Below, piece by piece: positions 17,891 through 28,157 of a DNA stretch of 64,000 nt. Source of the DNA: Mycoplasmatota bacterium. GTDB lineage: Bacteria > Bacillota_I > Bacilli_A > Acholeplasmatales > Acholeplasmataceae. The position numbers and the translations under genes were made by a program. The DNA is taken from NCBI GenBank assembly GCA_018622495.1, contig CP076021.1, positions 1,302,501 to 1,366,500 of the forward strand, written 5' to 3'. How positions within the stretch are numbered: position 1 is the stretch's first letter; each line of letters opens with the position of its first letter. Below the pieces are notes generated by a model. That model was not told the DNA's origin and searched no databases. It saw only the letters and a list, made by a program, of their open reading frames with translations.

Positions 17891-18531
17891 TTAACACGTT
17901 TCCTGTAACAATGTTCACCAATGCAATGTTCATGATTACTTTTAGGTTGTTCAACATTTAAAGCTTCAATAATAATCGCTTCATCTTGAATACCTTCAAG
18001 CTTAATCATTTTATTAATTCTAAGAAATGGCAACATATGAACACCTTTTAATAATCCATTTTCTTTATTTGAAATAACAGCATTACTATATTTATTTGTA
18101 TATAAGACTTGTTCAACTTCATCTTTAGGAAGACCGACACTAAGAGATAGTTTTTTTAATATGTCTAAATCTGATAAATCTAAGTGTTGTTCATAGATTG
18201 CTTTAAACACACTTTGATTATACGCATATGCTAAAGCATGACGTTTTGCTAAATGAAACATCTTATGCACATGATGTATTGGAAACAATTTTATATCTAA
18301 ATTAGTACCTTTGAGGAACTCTACAACTTCTTCTTTAGGTAAATGTTTGTATTTAGATATAAAGTCAGCAAAAGCAATACTTTGATCAAAATCTTTTTCA
18401 TCAACCATTTCAAAGCTTCTATAGATAATTAAATTTGGGTCAATAGACTTATGATCGACCATTGATTCAATTATTTTATGTTGTAAATAGCATTTCGGAC
18501 ATAAATAATCCAAATAAAATTCTATTGTCAT
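17887..18531 (-). CDS. DsbA/FrnE-like thioredoxin-fold oxidoreductase
   Basis: The 214-residue protein begins MTIEFYLDYLCPKCYLQHKI: beta-strand then CPKC active site, as in the 2-hydroxychromene isomerase/DsbA-like group. The cis-Pro region reads HMLPFLRINKM. Its C-terminus NHEHCIGEHCYRKR has a CX4C pair, the feature reported for FrnE-type oxidoreductases, which have CXXC plus a C-terminal CX4C. There is no signal peptide, so it is cytosolic. A role in thiol redox or oxidative-stress repair is likely. AGGTG precedes the start. It lies between recX and jetA with its own terminator. Confidence 0.78.
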   Translation of the reverse strand: MTIEFYLDYLCPKCYLQHKIIESMVDHKSIDPNLIIYRSFEMVDEKDFDQSIAFADFISKYKHLPKEEVVEFLKGTNLDIKLFPIHHVHKMFHLAKRHALAYAYNQSVFKAIYEQHLDLSDLDILKKLSLSVGLPKDEVEQVLYTNKYSNAVISNKENGLLKGVHMLPFLRINKMIKLEGIQDEAIIIEALNVEQPKSNHEHCIGEHCYRKRVN

Positions 18532-18595
18532 TTAAAGCACCTCTTTTATACTCATATTTTATCAATTTTAATGAATATAATTCAACACATATACA

Positions 18596-19362
18596 TTATT
18601 TATTTTTTTGGATTACTTCTTTTATTAATATAGACGGATAACCTTTTTGATAAAGTTTAGCAAATATTTTTTGATGATCTTCATAACTTAACTCTTCATG
18701 CTTAATTGATCTTCTAATAACTTGATATGCTTTCTCTATAACAGCTATATCAACTTCAGGAACTTCATCAATATATTTTGAAATGACCGATTCAACCATT
18801 TCTCTTTTAAAGCCAATACGCATAAAGTCTGTTTTAAGTTTTAATATAATTTGTTTTTTTGATTTTTTATGACTAAGTAATCTAATTTTCTTTTCAACAA
18901 GTTCACATAATATTTCATATGTATCAACTTTATTTAAAAACTGATAAATGATATGTTTAGACACACCTTTTTTTAACAATTCAGTTTCCATTAATAAAGG
19001 CCCTTTTTGATTTTTCTTTAGCTCAATATAATATTTTGTATATTGTGCATCATCAAGATATTTTTTCTCAGTAAAATCAAAAATGAGTTGATCTGCAATT
19101 GCTTTTTTTGCGCCTCTATCAATTAAATAATCATAGAGCTCTTTTTTAGTTTGTAGTCTTTTTAATCGATTAAGTGCAATTTTTTTATATTGTTCATAAA
19201 GATTATCATTTAAAATCTCTTGATATGCTGAATTAGATATTTCTTGATATAATTTTAAATGATATTTCATATAAATAACAGGTTCAAAATTTATTTTTTC
19301 GTTTTCATTAAATGTTATGTCATATGTAGTTTTTCTTTTTTTATTTCTGTAATTTTAGGCAT
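18596..19362 (-). pseudogene. recX: RecX, N-terminal frameshift in an A-run
   Basis: RecX modulates RecA filaments. The intact part from 19270 (MKYHLKLYQEI) carries the three-helix repeats: ALNRLKRLQTKKELYDYLID, FTEKKYLDDAQYTKYYIELK and KQIILKLKTDFMRIGFKRE. The natural start is ATG at 19362, one base after the upstream protease stop, giving MPKITEIKK. After that the frame is wrong and TYDITFNENEKINFEPVIY continues in another frame up to residue M at 19270. One missing A in the A7 (19336-19342) or A5 tract restores it. The break could be a sequencing slip in a homopolymer, or a phase-variable tract; as written only a RecX lacking about 31 residues could be made. Confidence 0.8.
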
Positions 19363-19363
19363 A

Positions 19364-20855
19364 TTACACACTTAAAAGAGAAAGCAATGCTTGTAATTGA
19401 GCATCCTCACTTATATCAGATGATAGTAATTTGTAATCTAAATATATGGCTTGTGAAGTTAATAAATCTAATTCACCAGTAATGGTCATACCCTTTTCAC
19501 TTTGATATAGCTCTATCCAATTTTTAGTGATTTGATCAAAGTAACCATCTTCTCTCATTTTAGAACCTTCATCTAAATCAAAGTATACATTAAGAAATTT
19601 TTGATAGTCGATTAAACTGTTATCAACAACATCAATAAATAATGTTTGTTCATATACAGGTAAATCTAGGGTTAAAATACCCTCTTGATCGATTTGATTG
19701 ACTAAAAGAGGATCAGTAATCACATTTTTGTCAGTTTGATAATTCCATACGCCTTCTGTATAAGTTAAATAATATCTTACATTTTGGATTTCATTTAAGT
19801 AAATTGAGTTTTGATAAACACCTTTTCCATATGTATTATAACCATAGAGTTCATAACCATAATCATTTAATGATGCTGCAAGAACTTCGCTTGCTGAAGC
19901 AGTATTTTCATTTACAAGCACTTTAATATCATATGATTTTAGTGCTGTTAGTCCACCAAAGTATTCTGTGATTTCATCTTCATTATTTACCAAATTAAAA
20001 ATCGAATGGTTAGCATCATATGGTAATAATAATTGTGTAATACCTGGACTTAAATTAGTACCTAAATTATTTAAAGCAGTTAAATCTCCACCTGGATTAT
20101 CTCTTAAATCTATAATTAATGTATCTTCTTCATCCATTAAAACTGTTGATTCTAGTGATTTTAATATTTCATTAAAAATATAATTTGTACCGACTGTAAT
20201 ACCTTCTTCATAACCAACAAATTTATCAATTTTAATGTAGCCTACATCTTCTAAACCTAAATCAACACTATACGTAGTTGCAGTGTCAATAACCACATAT
20301 TCAAAACTAATAATTGATGTCACACCATCTTTATTTTCGACAACAATTTCTTTTTCATCACCAATTTCACCATCTAAATAAGTTAATACTTCTGTTGTTG
20401 AATCCAGTAAGTCAAAATATATAGTTTCATCATCTTCAATCACACCAACAATTAAATCATTAGGAAATATTTTTCCAAATAAATCACTTGTTGCATATAC
20501 ATCATTAACCCTTAAATTAAAATCTTCGTATGTGAAATTGATACCCATCCCTACAAATGTTTCGCATCGATGAGGTTACATCAGAAGCAACTGATGTAAT
20601 ACGTGTATATGGATCATCATTTGCTTGTGCATATGCATCTACAGCAGCATACATCGTTGTAATAAATGCATCATAAACATCATCAGTTTCTATGTCATAA
20701 TAATAAAACTCATCAAATGCTTTTGTAATGTATTTAAACATTTCATCACTTTCAATGACCATTTTACTTTCAACAAGATTTGATGAAAAATATCCAGCAG
20801 CGAATGCTAGAATAACTGAAAATAAAAATAAAATACCTAATTTTTTTGTTCCCAT
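19364..20855 (-). pseudogene. S41 C-terminal processing protease (Ctp), frameshifted
   Basis: An N-terminal membrane anchor (LGILFLFSVILAFAAGYFSS) is followed by helices ending AQANDDPYTRITSVASD, a PDZ-like segment (FPNDLIVGV), and the S41 core: LIIDLRDNPGGD, then NENTASASEVLAASL with the catalytic Ser and YGKGVYQ with the Lys. The C-terminus has a peptidoglycan-binding-type repeat (REDGYFDQITKNWIELYQ). The frame shifts near 20562-20570, between TSS and TFVGMGINF. The sequence there is TCGATGCGAAAC; two CGG triplets (TCGGATGCGGAAAC) would restore it. It overlaps the end of yitT by 19 bases. GGGAG precedes the start. Confidence 0.82.
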
Positions 20856-21709
20856 ACAGCCAACTCCCTACTAAATCCATTACCTAAAGCTTCTTTTGTT
20901 CTTGTCACAAAAGTAAAGGCTTTTGGATCTGTTTCTTTAATGATATGTGTAAAATGATATAATTGTCGACGATCAACAGTACAAATAATCATGTCTTTTT
21001 CTTCTCGACTATATCCACCAAAAACTTTTGAAATAGTAACACCACGATCAAGAAGTTTATATACTTGATCTTTAATTTTATCTGATTCATTCGTCACGAT
21101 AAAAGCTGTAAATCCAGATTGTCCTTCAATTGAAATTCGATCAATAATAACACCAGATAATAACATCGTTCCTATCGCATATAATCCATTTTGGAAATCA
21201 AGAAATAATGCGACTAATATAATTGTCCCATCAATTAAATATAGAGCCCAATGAAACGGAATATTTAAATATTTATGCAACATTTTTTGCAAAACATCTA
21301 TACCACCTGTGGTCGCATTGTTTCTTAGTACCATACCAAGACCGACTCCTACAGACAATGCACCAAATAATGCAGCAATTAATAATGGAGATTCTGTCAT
21401 ATATTGCATTAATAAGTTCGCATCTACTGTTTTTTCTAACACCCAAATAATGGTAGGAGATAATATAGTAGCATAAAATGTTTTCATAAAAAAGACTTTA
21501 CCCAAAAAGATAAGACCAACTATTAGTAATAATATATTAGCAATATATATAAATACAGATACCGGAATCACATTTTGAAGTAAAACTGATATCCCCATAA
21601 CACCACCAACAATTAAATTAAGTGGTAATAAGAAAAAATAGAAACCCAATGACATGATAACTACGCCCAATGTGATTTCTAGTATTTCTCTAACTTTTGC
21701 TTTATTCAT
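20837..21709 (-). CDS. YitT-family membrane protein
   Basis: A protein of about 290 residues with five or six membrane helices in the first 190 residues, beginning EITLGVVIMSLGFYFFL. The glycine-rich stretch NATTGGIDVLQKML is typical of YitT. A C-terminal DUF2179 domain follows (SGFTAFIVTNESDKIKDQVY, then VTRTKEALGNGFSREL). The family function is unknown; DUF2179 resembles ligand-binding domains. The start ATG at 21709 is favoured because the upstream GTG lies within the AGGTGA ribosome-binding site. It overlaps prfB by 8 bases, so prfB-yitT-ctp-recX read as one transcript. Confidence 0.88.
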   Translation of the reverse strand: MNKAKVREILEITLGVVIMSLGFYFFLLPLNLIVGGVMGISVLLQNVIPVSVFIYIANILLLIVGLIFLGKVFFMKTFYATILSPTIIWVLEKTVDANLLMQYMTESPLLIAALFGALSVGVGLGMVLRNNATTGGIDVLQKMLHKYLNIPFHWALYLIDGTIILVALFLDFQNGLYAIGTMLLSGVIIDRISIEGQSGFTAFIVTNESDKIKDQVYKLLDRGVTISKVFGGYSREEKDMIICTVDRRQLYHFTHIIKETDPKAFTFVTRTKEALGNGFSRELAVWEQKN

Positions 21710-22802
21710 TAAGATCACCTGCTTTTAAGTATGCATTAATAAATCCATCGATGTCTCCATCCATGACTTGATCAATTTGACTGACTTCATAACTTGTACG
21801 ATGGTCTTTAACCATTTGATATGGATGAAATACATATGATCTTATTTGAGACCCCCAGGCTATATCTTTTTGTTCACCTTTAATGTTTTTCATTTGTTCT
21901 TCTTGTTTTCTAATTTCTAATTGTAATAATTTAGTTTTTAAAATACCCATGGCTGTCTCACGATTCTTAATTTGTGAACGCTCATTTTGACATGTTACAA
22001 CTGTATTTGATGGCAAGTGAGTAATTCTTACTGCAGAATCAGTAGTATTAACTGATTGACCGCCAGCACCACTAGATCGATAAACATCAACTTTAATATC
22101 TTCATCTTTAATATCAATAGCGATATCTTCATCAAACTCTGGCATCACATCAAGTGATGCAAATGAAGTATGTCTTCTTGCATTTGAATCAAAAGGAGAA
22201 ATTCTAACTAAGCGGTGAACACCACGTTCAGCTTTTAAATAGCCATATGCAAAATCACCTTTAATACGCATCGTAACACTTTTAATACCTGCTTCATCGC
22301 CTGATTGATAATCAAGTACTTCAATTTTATATTTTCTTCTTTGTGCATATCTCGTATACATACGATAAAGCATATCACACCAATCTTGTGACTCTGTACC
22401 GCCTGCACCTGGATGTAATTCAATAATAGCATTGTGATCATCATATGGACCATTTAAAAGTATTTTGATTTCAAATTCTTTTAATATTTTTTCTAGTGAT
22501 CTTATATCTTCTTCTAAAAGTGTCCATTCTTCACTATCTTCTTCAGATACTTCAAACCATTCAACTAATTGCTTAAATTTGTTTTTAAGGTTTTCATATT
22601 GATCAATTTTTTCTTTAATAATATTAGCTTCTTTTGACACTTTTTTAGCTTGATTTGGATCATTCCAAAAATCAGGGGCTTGCATATCTTTTCCCAGTGT
22701 TTCATAAGCTTTATTAAGAGATTCTGGTTTTAATGCATTATTTAAATCATTGATTCTCGTTTCAAATGATGTGATCATTTTATTAACATCATATCGCTCC
22801 AA
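21702..22802 (-). CDS. prfB: Peptide chain release factor 2
   Basis: RF2 recognises UGA and UAA. The anticodon-like tripeptide SPF is in VRISPFDSNARR and the hydrolysis motif GGQ is in RSSGAGGQSVNTTDSAVR. Its presence means UGA is a stop codon here, unlike in Mycoplasma. The frame is continuous, without the usual +1 programmed frameshift site. The start is TTG at 22802, 8 bases after AAGGAGG. The ATG at 22807 is only 3 bases from that site and encodes ten codons ending in TGA. The gene follows secA by 15 bases, a common Firmicutes pair. Confidence 0.93.
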   Translation of the reverse strand: MERYDVNKMITSFETRINDLNNALKPESLNKAYETLGKDMQAPDFWNDPNQAKKVSKEANIIKEKIDQYENLKNKFKQLVEWFEVSEEDSEEWTLLEEDIRSLEKILKEFEIKILLNGPYDDHNAIIELHPGAGGTESQDWCDMLYRMYTRYAQRRKYKIEVLDYQSGDEAGIKSVTMRIKGDFAYGYLKAERGVHRLVRISPFDSNARRHTSFASLDVMPEFDEDIAIDIKDEDIKVDVYRSSGAGGQSVNTTDSAVRITHLPSNTVVTCQNERSQIKNRETAMGILKTKLLQLEIRKQEEQMKNIKGEQKDIAWGSQIRSYVFHPYQMVKDHRTSYEVSQIDQVMDGDIDGFINAYLKAGDLNE

Positions 22803-22817
22803 TGCATGAACCTCCTT

Positions 22818-25298
22818 TTATCGCCAAGGTTTACTTCTTTGATTTTTGTTGCGTCTAACCTTTGGCTTTCTTTGTTTAGCTTTAGCAACAACACCTTGAT
22901 TTGTTCTTGTATTTTTAACAACTGCTTCACGTTCAGTATTATATCTAATTTGTGCACGTAGTGCATATCTTGTAATGTCATGATTAATACCATCAATCAT
23001 TTCATTAAATAATCTTAATCCTTCTTTTTGGTAAACAACTAATGGATTTTGTTGTGCATATGATTGAAGTCTAACGCCTTGTCTTAATTCATCCATGACA
23101 TCAATATGTCGCATCCAAAAAGTATCAATCACTCTTAACATAACAACTTTTAAGAACTCATTATATACTTCTAGAGGTACTTCAGATTTTTTACGTTCTA
23201 GTTCTTTCATACCTAAATCAACAACGTAATCAACATATGCTTGTTCATCTAGTGTCTTCATATGTTCAATATTTAGTGTGCCTGGTGTGAAATTAGGACC
23301 TTCGAAATGTTTATATGCTGCATCAATATCAATTGAAACTTCATTTTTATTTTCCTGATGAATAAATTGTTCTGCTTGTATACGTAATTGATTAGCAACG
23401 GTTTGTGTTACTTGTTCTTCTACGTAATCAAATAAAATGACATCACGACGTTCTTTATAAATGATTTCTCTTTGTTTTCTAATCACATCATCATATTTAA
23501 GTACTTGTTTACGCGAATCGTAATTATTACCTTCAATACGTTTTTGTGCATTTGTTACAAATCTAGAAAACATACGAGATGATATTGGTTCACCAGTATT
23601 ATTTAACTTATCAAGTGTTTGTAATCTTTGTTTAAATGATTCGCCACCAAAACGCATCATAAGTTCATCTTCAGCTGATAAATAAAATCTTGAATATCCA
23701 GGATCCCCTTGACGACCACTACGACCTCTAAGTTGGTTATCAATTCTTCTTGACTCATGTCTTTCACTACCAATAACTGCTAACCCGCCTAATTCAACAA
23801 CACCTTCACCTAGCTTAATATCAGTCCCACGACCAGCCATATTAGTTGCAATTGTTACAGATCCTTTTAAACCTGCTTTAGCAACAATTTCAGCTTCTCT
23901 TTCATGGTTCTTCGCATTTAAGACTTCATGAGGTATTCTCATTGCTTTTAATTTTCTAGATAAATCCTCAGATGTTTCTACAGCAACTGTACCAATCAAC
24001 ATAGGTTGACCTTTTTCATGTCTTGTTTTTATTTCTTGACATAATGCATCAAATTTTTCTTCTAATGTAACATAAATATAATCTGGTGCATCGTCTCTAA
24101 TAATAGGTTTATTCGTAGGGATTTCTACAACGTCCATATTATATATTTCTCTAAATTCTTCTTCTTCAGTTTTTGCAGTACCTGTCATCCCTGAAAGTTT
24201 AGCATACATTCTAAAGAAGTTTTGATAAGTAATCGTTGCTACTGTTTTAGTTTCTTGTTTAATATTAACGCCTTCTTTAGCTTCCAATGCTTGATGAAGA
24301 CCTTCAGAAAATTGACGTCCTTTTAAAATACGACCAGTAAATTGGTCAACAATTAAAACTTCGCCTTCATTAACAACATATTCAACGTCTCTTGACATAA
24401 TATAATTAGCACGCAGTGCATTATTAATATGATGTACTAAAGAAACATATTTTAAATCATACAAATTATCTAATTGGAAAATCTTTTCAGCTCTTTCAAT
24501 ACCACTTGGTGTTAATTCAATTGTTTTTGATTCAATATCAATTTCAAAATCTTCATCTCTAAGAGATTTAGAAAAACGATCAGCTGCTTGATATAAATTC
24601 ATATTATTTTTAGAACCACCTGAAATAATCAATGGTGTTCTCGCTTCATCAATTAAGATTGAATCGACTTCATCAATAATTGCAAAACTTAAGCCACGTT
24701 GTGCAACCATATCTTTAGCATATAAAACCATATGGTCTCTTAAATAATCAAAGCCTAATTCACTATTTGTAGAATATAAAATATCACAATCATAAGCTTC
24801 TCTTTTTTGTTCTCTTGTTAATTCTCTTAAGTTAAGTCCTACAGTTAAACCTAAAAAACGAAATAGATTACCAATATCGCCATCTACTTCACGTTTAGCT
24901 AAATATTCATTAACAGTTACAATATGAACTCCGCTACCGTTAATCGCACTTAAATAAGCTGGCATAACAGCGGTTAATGTTTTACCTTCACCAGTCTTCA
25001 TTTCTGCAATATTACCGTGGAATATAGTGACTGCACCACATACTTGTACAAAATATGGGAATAGACCAGTAACACGTCTTGCAGCTTCTCTAACAACTGC
25101 AAAAGCTTCTACCATAAGGTCTTCTAAAGTTTCGCCTTGTTCAAATCTTTTTTTAAACTCATCAGTTTTTGCTGTTAAATCTTGATCAGACAACTTTGTC
25201 ATATCATCTTCAATAGCAAATACTTCATGGGCAATAATTTCTGCATTTTTAAGTTCTTTTTTACCTGGATCAAACATATTTTTTAGTAATTTTATCAT
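22818..25298 (-). CDS. secA: Preprotein translocase ATPase SecA
   Basis: The motor of Sec secretion, about 826 residues. Walker A is in [10 protein letters not shown] and Walker B is [18 protein letters not shown]. Helicase motifs [13 protein letters not shown] and [13 protein letters not shown] follow. The helical scaffold is near [13 protein letters not shown]. The C-terminus ends in a basic tail ([20 protein letters not shown]) and lacks the CXCX8C(H/C) zinc motif, which in other species binds SecB. The start ATG at 25298 follows AAAGGA; the GTG two codons earlier is less well placed. It heads the secA-prfB transcript. Confidence 0.95.
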   Translation of the reverse strand: MIKLLKNMFDPGKKELKNAEIIAHEVFAIEDDMTKLSDQDLTAKTDEFKKRFEQGETLEDLMVEAFAVVREAARRVTGLFPYFVQVCGAVTIFHGNIAEMKTGEGKTLTAVMPAYLSAINGSGVHIVTVNEYLAKREVDGDIGNLFRFLGLTVGLNLRELTREQKREAYDCDILYSTNSELGFDYLRDHMVLYAKDMVAQRGLSFAIIDEVDSILIDEARTPLIISGGSKNNMNLYQAADRFSKSLRDEDFEIDIESKTIELTPSGIERAEKIFQLDNLYDLKYVSLVHHINNALRANYIMSRDVEYVVNEGEVLIVDQFTGRILKGRQFSEGLHQALEAKEGVNIKQETKTVATITYQNFFRMYAKLSGMTGTAKTEEEEFREIYNMDVVEIPTNKPIIRDDAPDYIYVTLEEKFDALCQEIKTRHEKGQPMLIGTVAVETSEDLSRKLKAMRIPHEVLNAKNHEREAEIVAKAGLKGSVTIATNMAGRGTDIKLGEGVVELGGLAVIGSERHESRRIDNQLRGRSGRQGDPGYSRFYLSAEDELMMRFGGESFKQRLQTLDKLNNTGEPISSRMFSRFVTNAQKRIEGNNYDSRKQVLKYDDVIRKQREIIYKERRDVILFDYVEEQVTQTVANQLRIQAEQFIHQENKNEVSIDIDAAYKHFEGPNFTPGTLNIEHMKTLDEQAYVDYVVDLGMKELERKKSEVPLEVYNEFLKVVMLRVIDTFWMRHIDVMDELRQGVRLQSYAQQNPLVVYQKEGLRLFNEMIDGINHDITRYALRAQIRYNTEREAVVKNTRTNQGVVAKAKQRKPKVRRNKNQRSKPWR

Positions 25299-25318
25299 CT
25301 GCACACATCCTTTGCATT

Positions 25319-25342
25319 CTCTATTATATTACTATAATAGAG
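25319..25342. promoter_or_regulatory. Perfect 10-bp inverted repeat in the secA promoter
   Basis: The arms CTCTATTATA and TATAATAGAG are separated by four bases, 21 bases upstream of the secA start. On the minus strand TTGTAA, 17 bases, then TAATAT give a promoter whose -10 lies inside the repeat. It could be an operator or an RNA hairpin in the leader. Confidence 0.5.
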
Positions 25343-25406
25343 CGATTTTTACAAGAATATTCATTGTAATATCTTTTTTTAACATATTTTATTTTTGCAT
25401 CATATA

Positions 25407-25440
25407 TAAAAAAAATAGAATGCTTGGCATTCTATGTTTT
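25407..25440 (-). terminator. Terminator after lemA
   Basis: The arms ATAGAATGC and GCATTCTAT with loop TTG (CAA on the minus strand) are followed by eight T on the minus strand. It ends the DUF3137-lemA transcript. Confidence 0.85.
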
Positions 25441-25457
25441 TAAAAGTATTTTATTTA

Positions 25458-26015
25458 TTAAAAATCAAACTTAACATCTTGACGTTTTGCTTCATCAGCT
25501 TCAAAGAAATCACGTTTTGTGAACTTCTTCCAATTAGCAATCATACTGCTTGGAAAAACAATAATCGCTTGATTATAAGTTGATACATTTGAATTATATA
25601 CTCTTCTAGATGCTTGTAAGTTTTCTTCAACTTCTGAAGCAGCATCTTGTAATTTAGCAACACTTGCTTGTGCTTTTAAATCAGGGTATCTTTCGATAAC
25701 AACATTAATTGCGTCAAGTCCTTTAGTCATTTGATTAGCAAATTCTTGCTTATCTTGAATACTTGCACTATGACCAGGTTGTCTCATTTTAACAACTTCA
25801 GTTAATGTATCTTTTTCATGTTTCATGTAACCTTTTGTTGCGTAAAACATTTTACTTAATAAATCATAACGTTTTGTCAACGCAACATCAATACTTGATT
25901 CAGATTCATCAATCTTAACTTGCATGCGTCTAAATGAGTTTAATGTAGATATTACCCATCCAAACACTATGACTAATAAAACAACAACTATAATAACATA
26001 AACTATTGGATCCAT
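25458..26015 (-). CDS. lemA: LemA-family protein
   Basis: The 185-residue protein has one N-terminal membrane helix (IVYVIIVVVLLVIVFGWVIS) then LNSFRRMQVKIDESESSIDV, the LemA signature, and a long helical bundle with RYPDLKAQASVAKLQDAASE and VYNSNVSTYNQAI. The start follows AGGAGA. The gene is 31 bases after a DUF3137 gene, its regular partner. The function of LemA proteins is not settled; they are membrane-anchored helical proteins. Confidence 0.9.
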   Translation of the reverse strand: MDPIVYVIIVVVLLVIVFGWVISTLNSFRRMQVKIDESESSIDVALTKRYDLLSKMFYATKGYMKHEKDTLTEVVKMRQPGHSASIQDKQEFANQMTKGLDAINVVIERYPDLKAQASVAKLQDAASEVEENLQASRRVYNSNVSTYNQAIIVFPSSMIANWKKFTKRDFFEADEAKRQDVKFDF

Positions 26016-26046
26016 ATTTAATTCTCCTTTTATTTTTTAATTGTAA

Positions 26047-26940
26047 TTAATTCTTAAATTTATGACTATCTAATCTAAATTCATTAATAATAGCAGCAAT
26101 CATCTCAATATCATCAATGACAGGCTTAAGCCCTTCTTCTGTGATAGGTTGACGATATGAAACTTCTAAATAATCTTTTCTATCATTAATACCAATATGT
26201 AATTCATTTCCTATAAAACAATAAACAATTTGTCCTTTATGCATATTTTCAAGTTTTAATAACTTTTCTATCATTGAAGATGTGATTTGATAAAATCCAT
26301 ATTCTTTAGATGTTGCATAAATTGTAAATTTTTTATTAAACGCTATACTTTCAGTATCGAACTTTTCATATCCACGTTTATTAAATCCAAAACGTGATTC
26401 AATAATTTTTAAGCCTTCTTTAAATTCTTTTTCGAATTTATAAGTAATCCATCGTCCTTTAAAATAAGTTTCATAAGTATAATATGTATGCCCTTTAGAA
26501 TCACGATGTTGTACTCTTTCTTTAAAATCTAAATCTGAAGTTTCGAAAGTAACACCATGGTAAGTTGCAGTAAAATAATCTTCCATAGTATATCGATCTG
26601 GTCGTTTAACAACATCTGTCTTTAAGATCTGATTTAATGGAATACCTGCATGTTCATTATAACTTACATCTTCATAAGCATCTTTAAGTAATGCTTGAAT
26701 AATATTTTTTTTAACAGACTTACTAAATGCATTAATATGCGCATAAGCGACTGATAAAAGAATAATACCAATAATAACTGCAATAAAGCCTATAAATATA
26801 ATGGGTGCAATTTCAGTGGCTAAACCGATTGCAACAACAACGATTCCTGGTAGTAATATAAGTAATGAACGTTTACGTTCTTTACTCAATTTTTCAACAG
26901 CTTCTAAACGTTTTTTCTCTAAATTCTCTAAATTCTTCAT
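26047..26940 (-). CDS. DUF3137 membrane protein
   Basis: The 297-residue protein has a charged N-terminus, two membrane helices at about 25-70 (SLLILLPGIVVVAIGLA, IIFIGFIAVIIGIILLSVAY) and a soluble domain containing YFTATYHGVTFETSDLDF and TYYTYETYFKGRWI. This pattern, with lemA directly downstream, fits DUF3137. LemA/DUF3137 pairs are frequent in Firmicutes and proteobacteria, sometimes near phospholipid or membrane-stress genes. No enzymatic motif is visible. Confidence 0.8.
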   Translation of the reverse strand: MKNLENLEKKRLEAVEKLSKERKRSLLILLPGIVVVAIGLATEIAPIIFIGFIAVIIGIILLSVAYAHINAFSKSVKKNIIQALLKDAYEDVSYNEHAGIPLNQILKTDVVKRPDRYTMEDYFTATYHGVTFETSDLDFKERVQHRDSKGHTYYTYETYFKGRWITYKFEKEFKEGLKIIESRFGFNKRGYEKFDTESIAFNKKFTIYATSKEYGFYQITSSMIEKLLKLENMHKGQIVYCFIGNELHIGINDRKDYLEVSYRQPITEEGLKPVIDDIEMIAAIINEFRLDSHKFKN

Positions 26941-26958
26941 TTTATCACCAAGTTCATT

Positions 26959-28107
26959 TTATACTAGTTCTCTAAATAATTCAATCTTATCAAGTTTTTC
27001 CCATGTAAATTCTTCGTTATTTTTCCCAAAATGGCCATATTGTGTCGTTTTGCGGTATACGGGTTTATTTAAATCTAGTGTTTTAATAATACCTCGAGGT
27101 GTTAAATCAAAATGTTTAATGACTGTGTCATAAATTAAATCTTTGGCAACTTTTTCAGTGCCAAATGTATTAATGTTTACACTAATAGGTTCAGCAATAC
27201 CAATCGCATATGCAAGTTGTATTTCACAAGCATCTGCAATTTTTGATGCCACAATATTTTTAGCAATATATCTTGCCATATATGAAGCTGAGCGATCAAC
27301 TTTAGTTGCATCTTTACCTGAGAATGCTCCTCCACCATGACGAGCATATCCACCATAGGTATCAACAATTATTTTTCGTCCTGTAAGCCCTGCATCGCCA
27401 TGAGGCCCACCTAAGACAAATCTTCCTGTAGGATTAATTTTAAATGATGTTTTAGACAAATCATAATCTTTTAATACTGGCTTAATAACATGTTCTATCA
27501 TTGCTTGATGAAGATCTTCTTGTTGCCAAAATGGATCATGTTGTGTTGATAAAACAACTGTATGAATATATGAAAATTTATTGTTTTCATCATAAGCTAA
27601 TGTCACTTGAGTTTTACCATCTGGACGTAATCCTTTAACAATATCTTCTTTTCTTACGAATGTGAGTCTTTCTGCAAGTCGGTGTGCTAAATAGATAGCT
27701 AGTGGTAAATAAGTTTTTGTGTCATTATTAGCATATCCAAACATAAATCCTTGATCACCTGCACCTAGTGATTTATTTTCGTTTCGATTGACACCTAAAG
27801 CTATGTCAGGTGATTGTTGTTTAACTCTGACTTCAACAATCACATCATCTGCATTATAACCATAATCCGGATTATTATAACCTATTTCTCTAATTGCTTG
27901 TCTCACTATTTTTTCATAGTCTAGATTGGCATGTGTAGAAATTTCACCAAATAATAACGCATAATTCGTTGTTACTGCTGTTTCAATAGCAACTCTTGAA
28001 AATGGATCTTGTGCTAAACAAGCATCCAATATTGAATCTGAGATATAATCAGCAACTTTATCAGGATGTCCTTCAGTCACTGATTCACTACTAAATAATT
28101 GATACAT
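26959..28107 (-). CDS. metK: S-adenosylmethionine synthetase
   Basis: It makes SAM from methionine and ATP. Conserved motifs are TEGHPDKVADYISDSILDA (ATP site), GAGDQGFMFGYA, the glycine loop GGGAFSGKDATKVDRSASYM and a C-terminal YGHFG. Length 382 fits the family (about 390). AGGAGG precedes the start. A SAM riboswitch with its own terminator lies immediately upstream, so the gene is shut off by its product. Confidence 0.96.
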   Translation of the reverse strand: MYQLFSSESVTEGHPDKVADYISDSILDACLAQDPFSRVAIETAVTTNYALLFGEISTHANLDYEKIVRQAIREIGYNNPDYGYNADDVIVEVRVKQQSPDIALGVNRNENKSLGAGDQGFMFGYANNDTKTYLPLAIYLAHRLAERLTFVRKEDIVKGLRPDGKTQVTLAYDENNKFSYIHTVVLSTQHDPFWQQEDLHQAMIEHVIKPVLKDYDLSKTSFKINPTGRFVLGGPHGDAGLTGRKIIVDTYGGYARHGGGAFSGKDATKVDRSASYMARYIAKNIVASKIADACEIQLAYAIGIAEPISVNINTFGTEKVAKDLIYDTVIKHFDLTPRGIIKTLDLNKPVYRKTTQYGHFGKNNEEFTWEKLDKIELFRELV

Positions 28108-28120
28108 TGTATTCCTCCTA

Positions 28121-28152
28121 AAAATAAAACGCTCTCCAAAGGAAAAGCGTTA
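28121..28152 (-). terminator. Riboswitch-controlled terminator before metK
   Basis: On the minus strand AACGCTTTTCC-TTT-GGAGAGCGTT is followed by TTATTTTT and then the metK ribosome-binding site. It lies directly after the SAM aptamer and is the expected expression platform. Confidence 0.8.
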
Positions 28153-28157
28153 TTTTT

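Noticed and set aside
22778-22807. Classical +1 programmed frameshift in prfB
   Set aside because: The main frame is continuous from TTG, and the upstream ATG frame would need a -1 or +2 shift, not +1.
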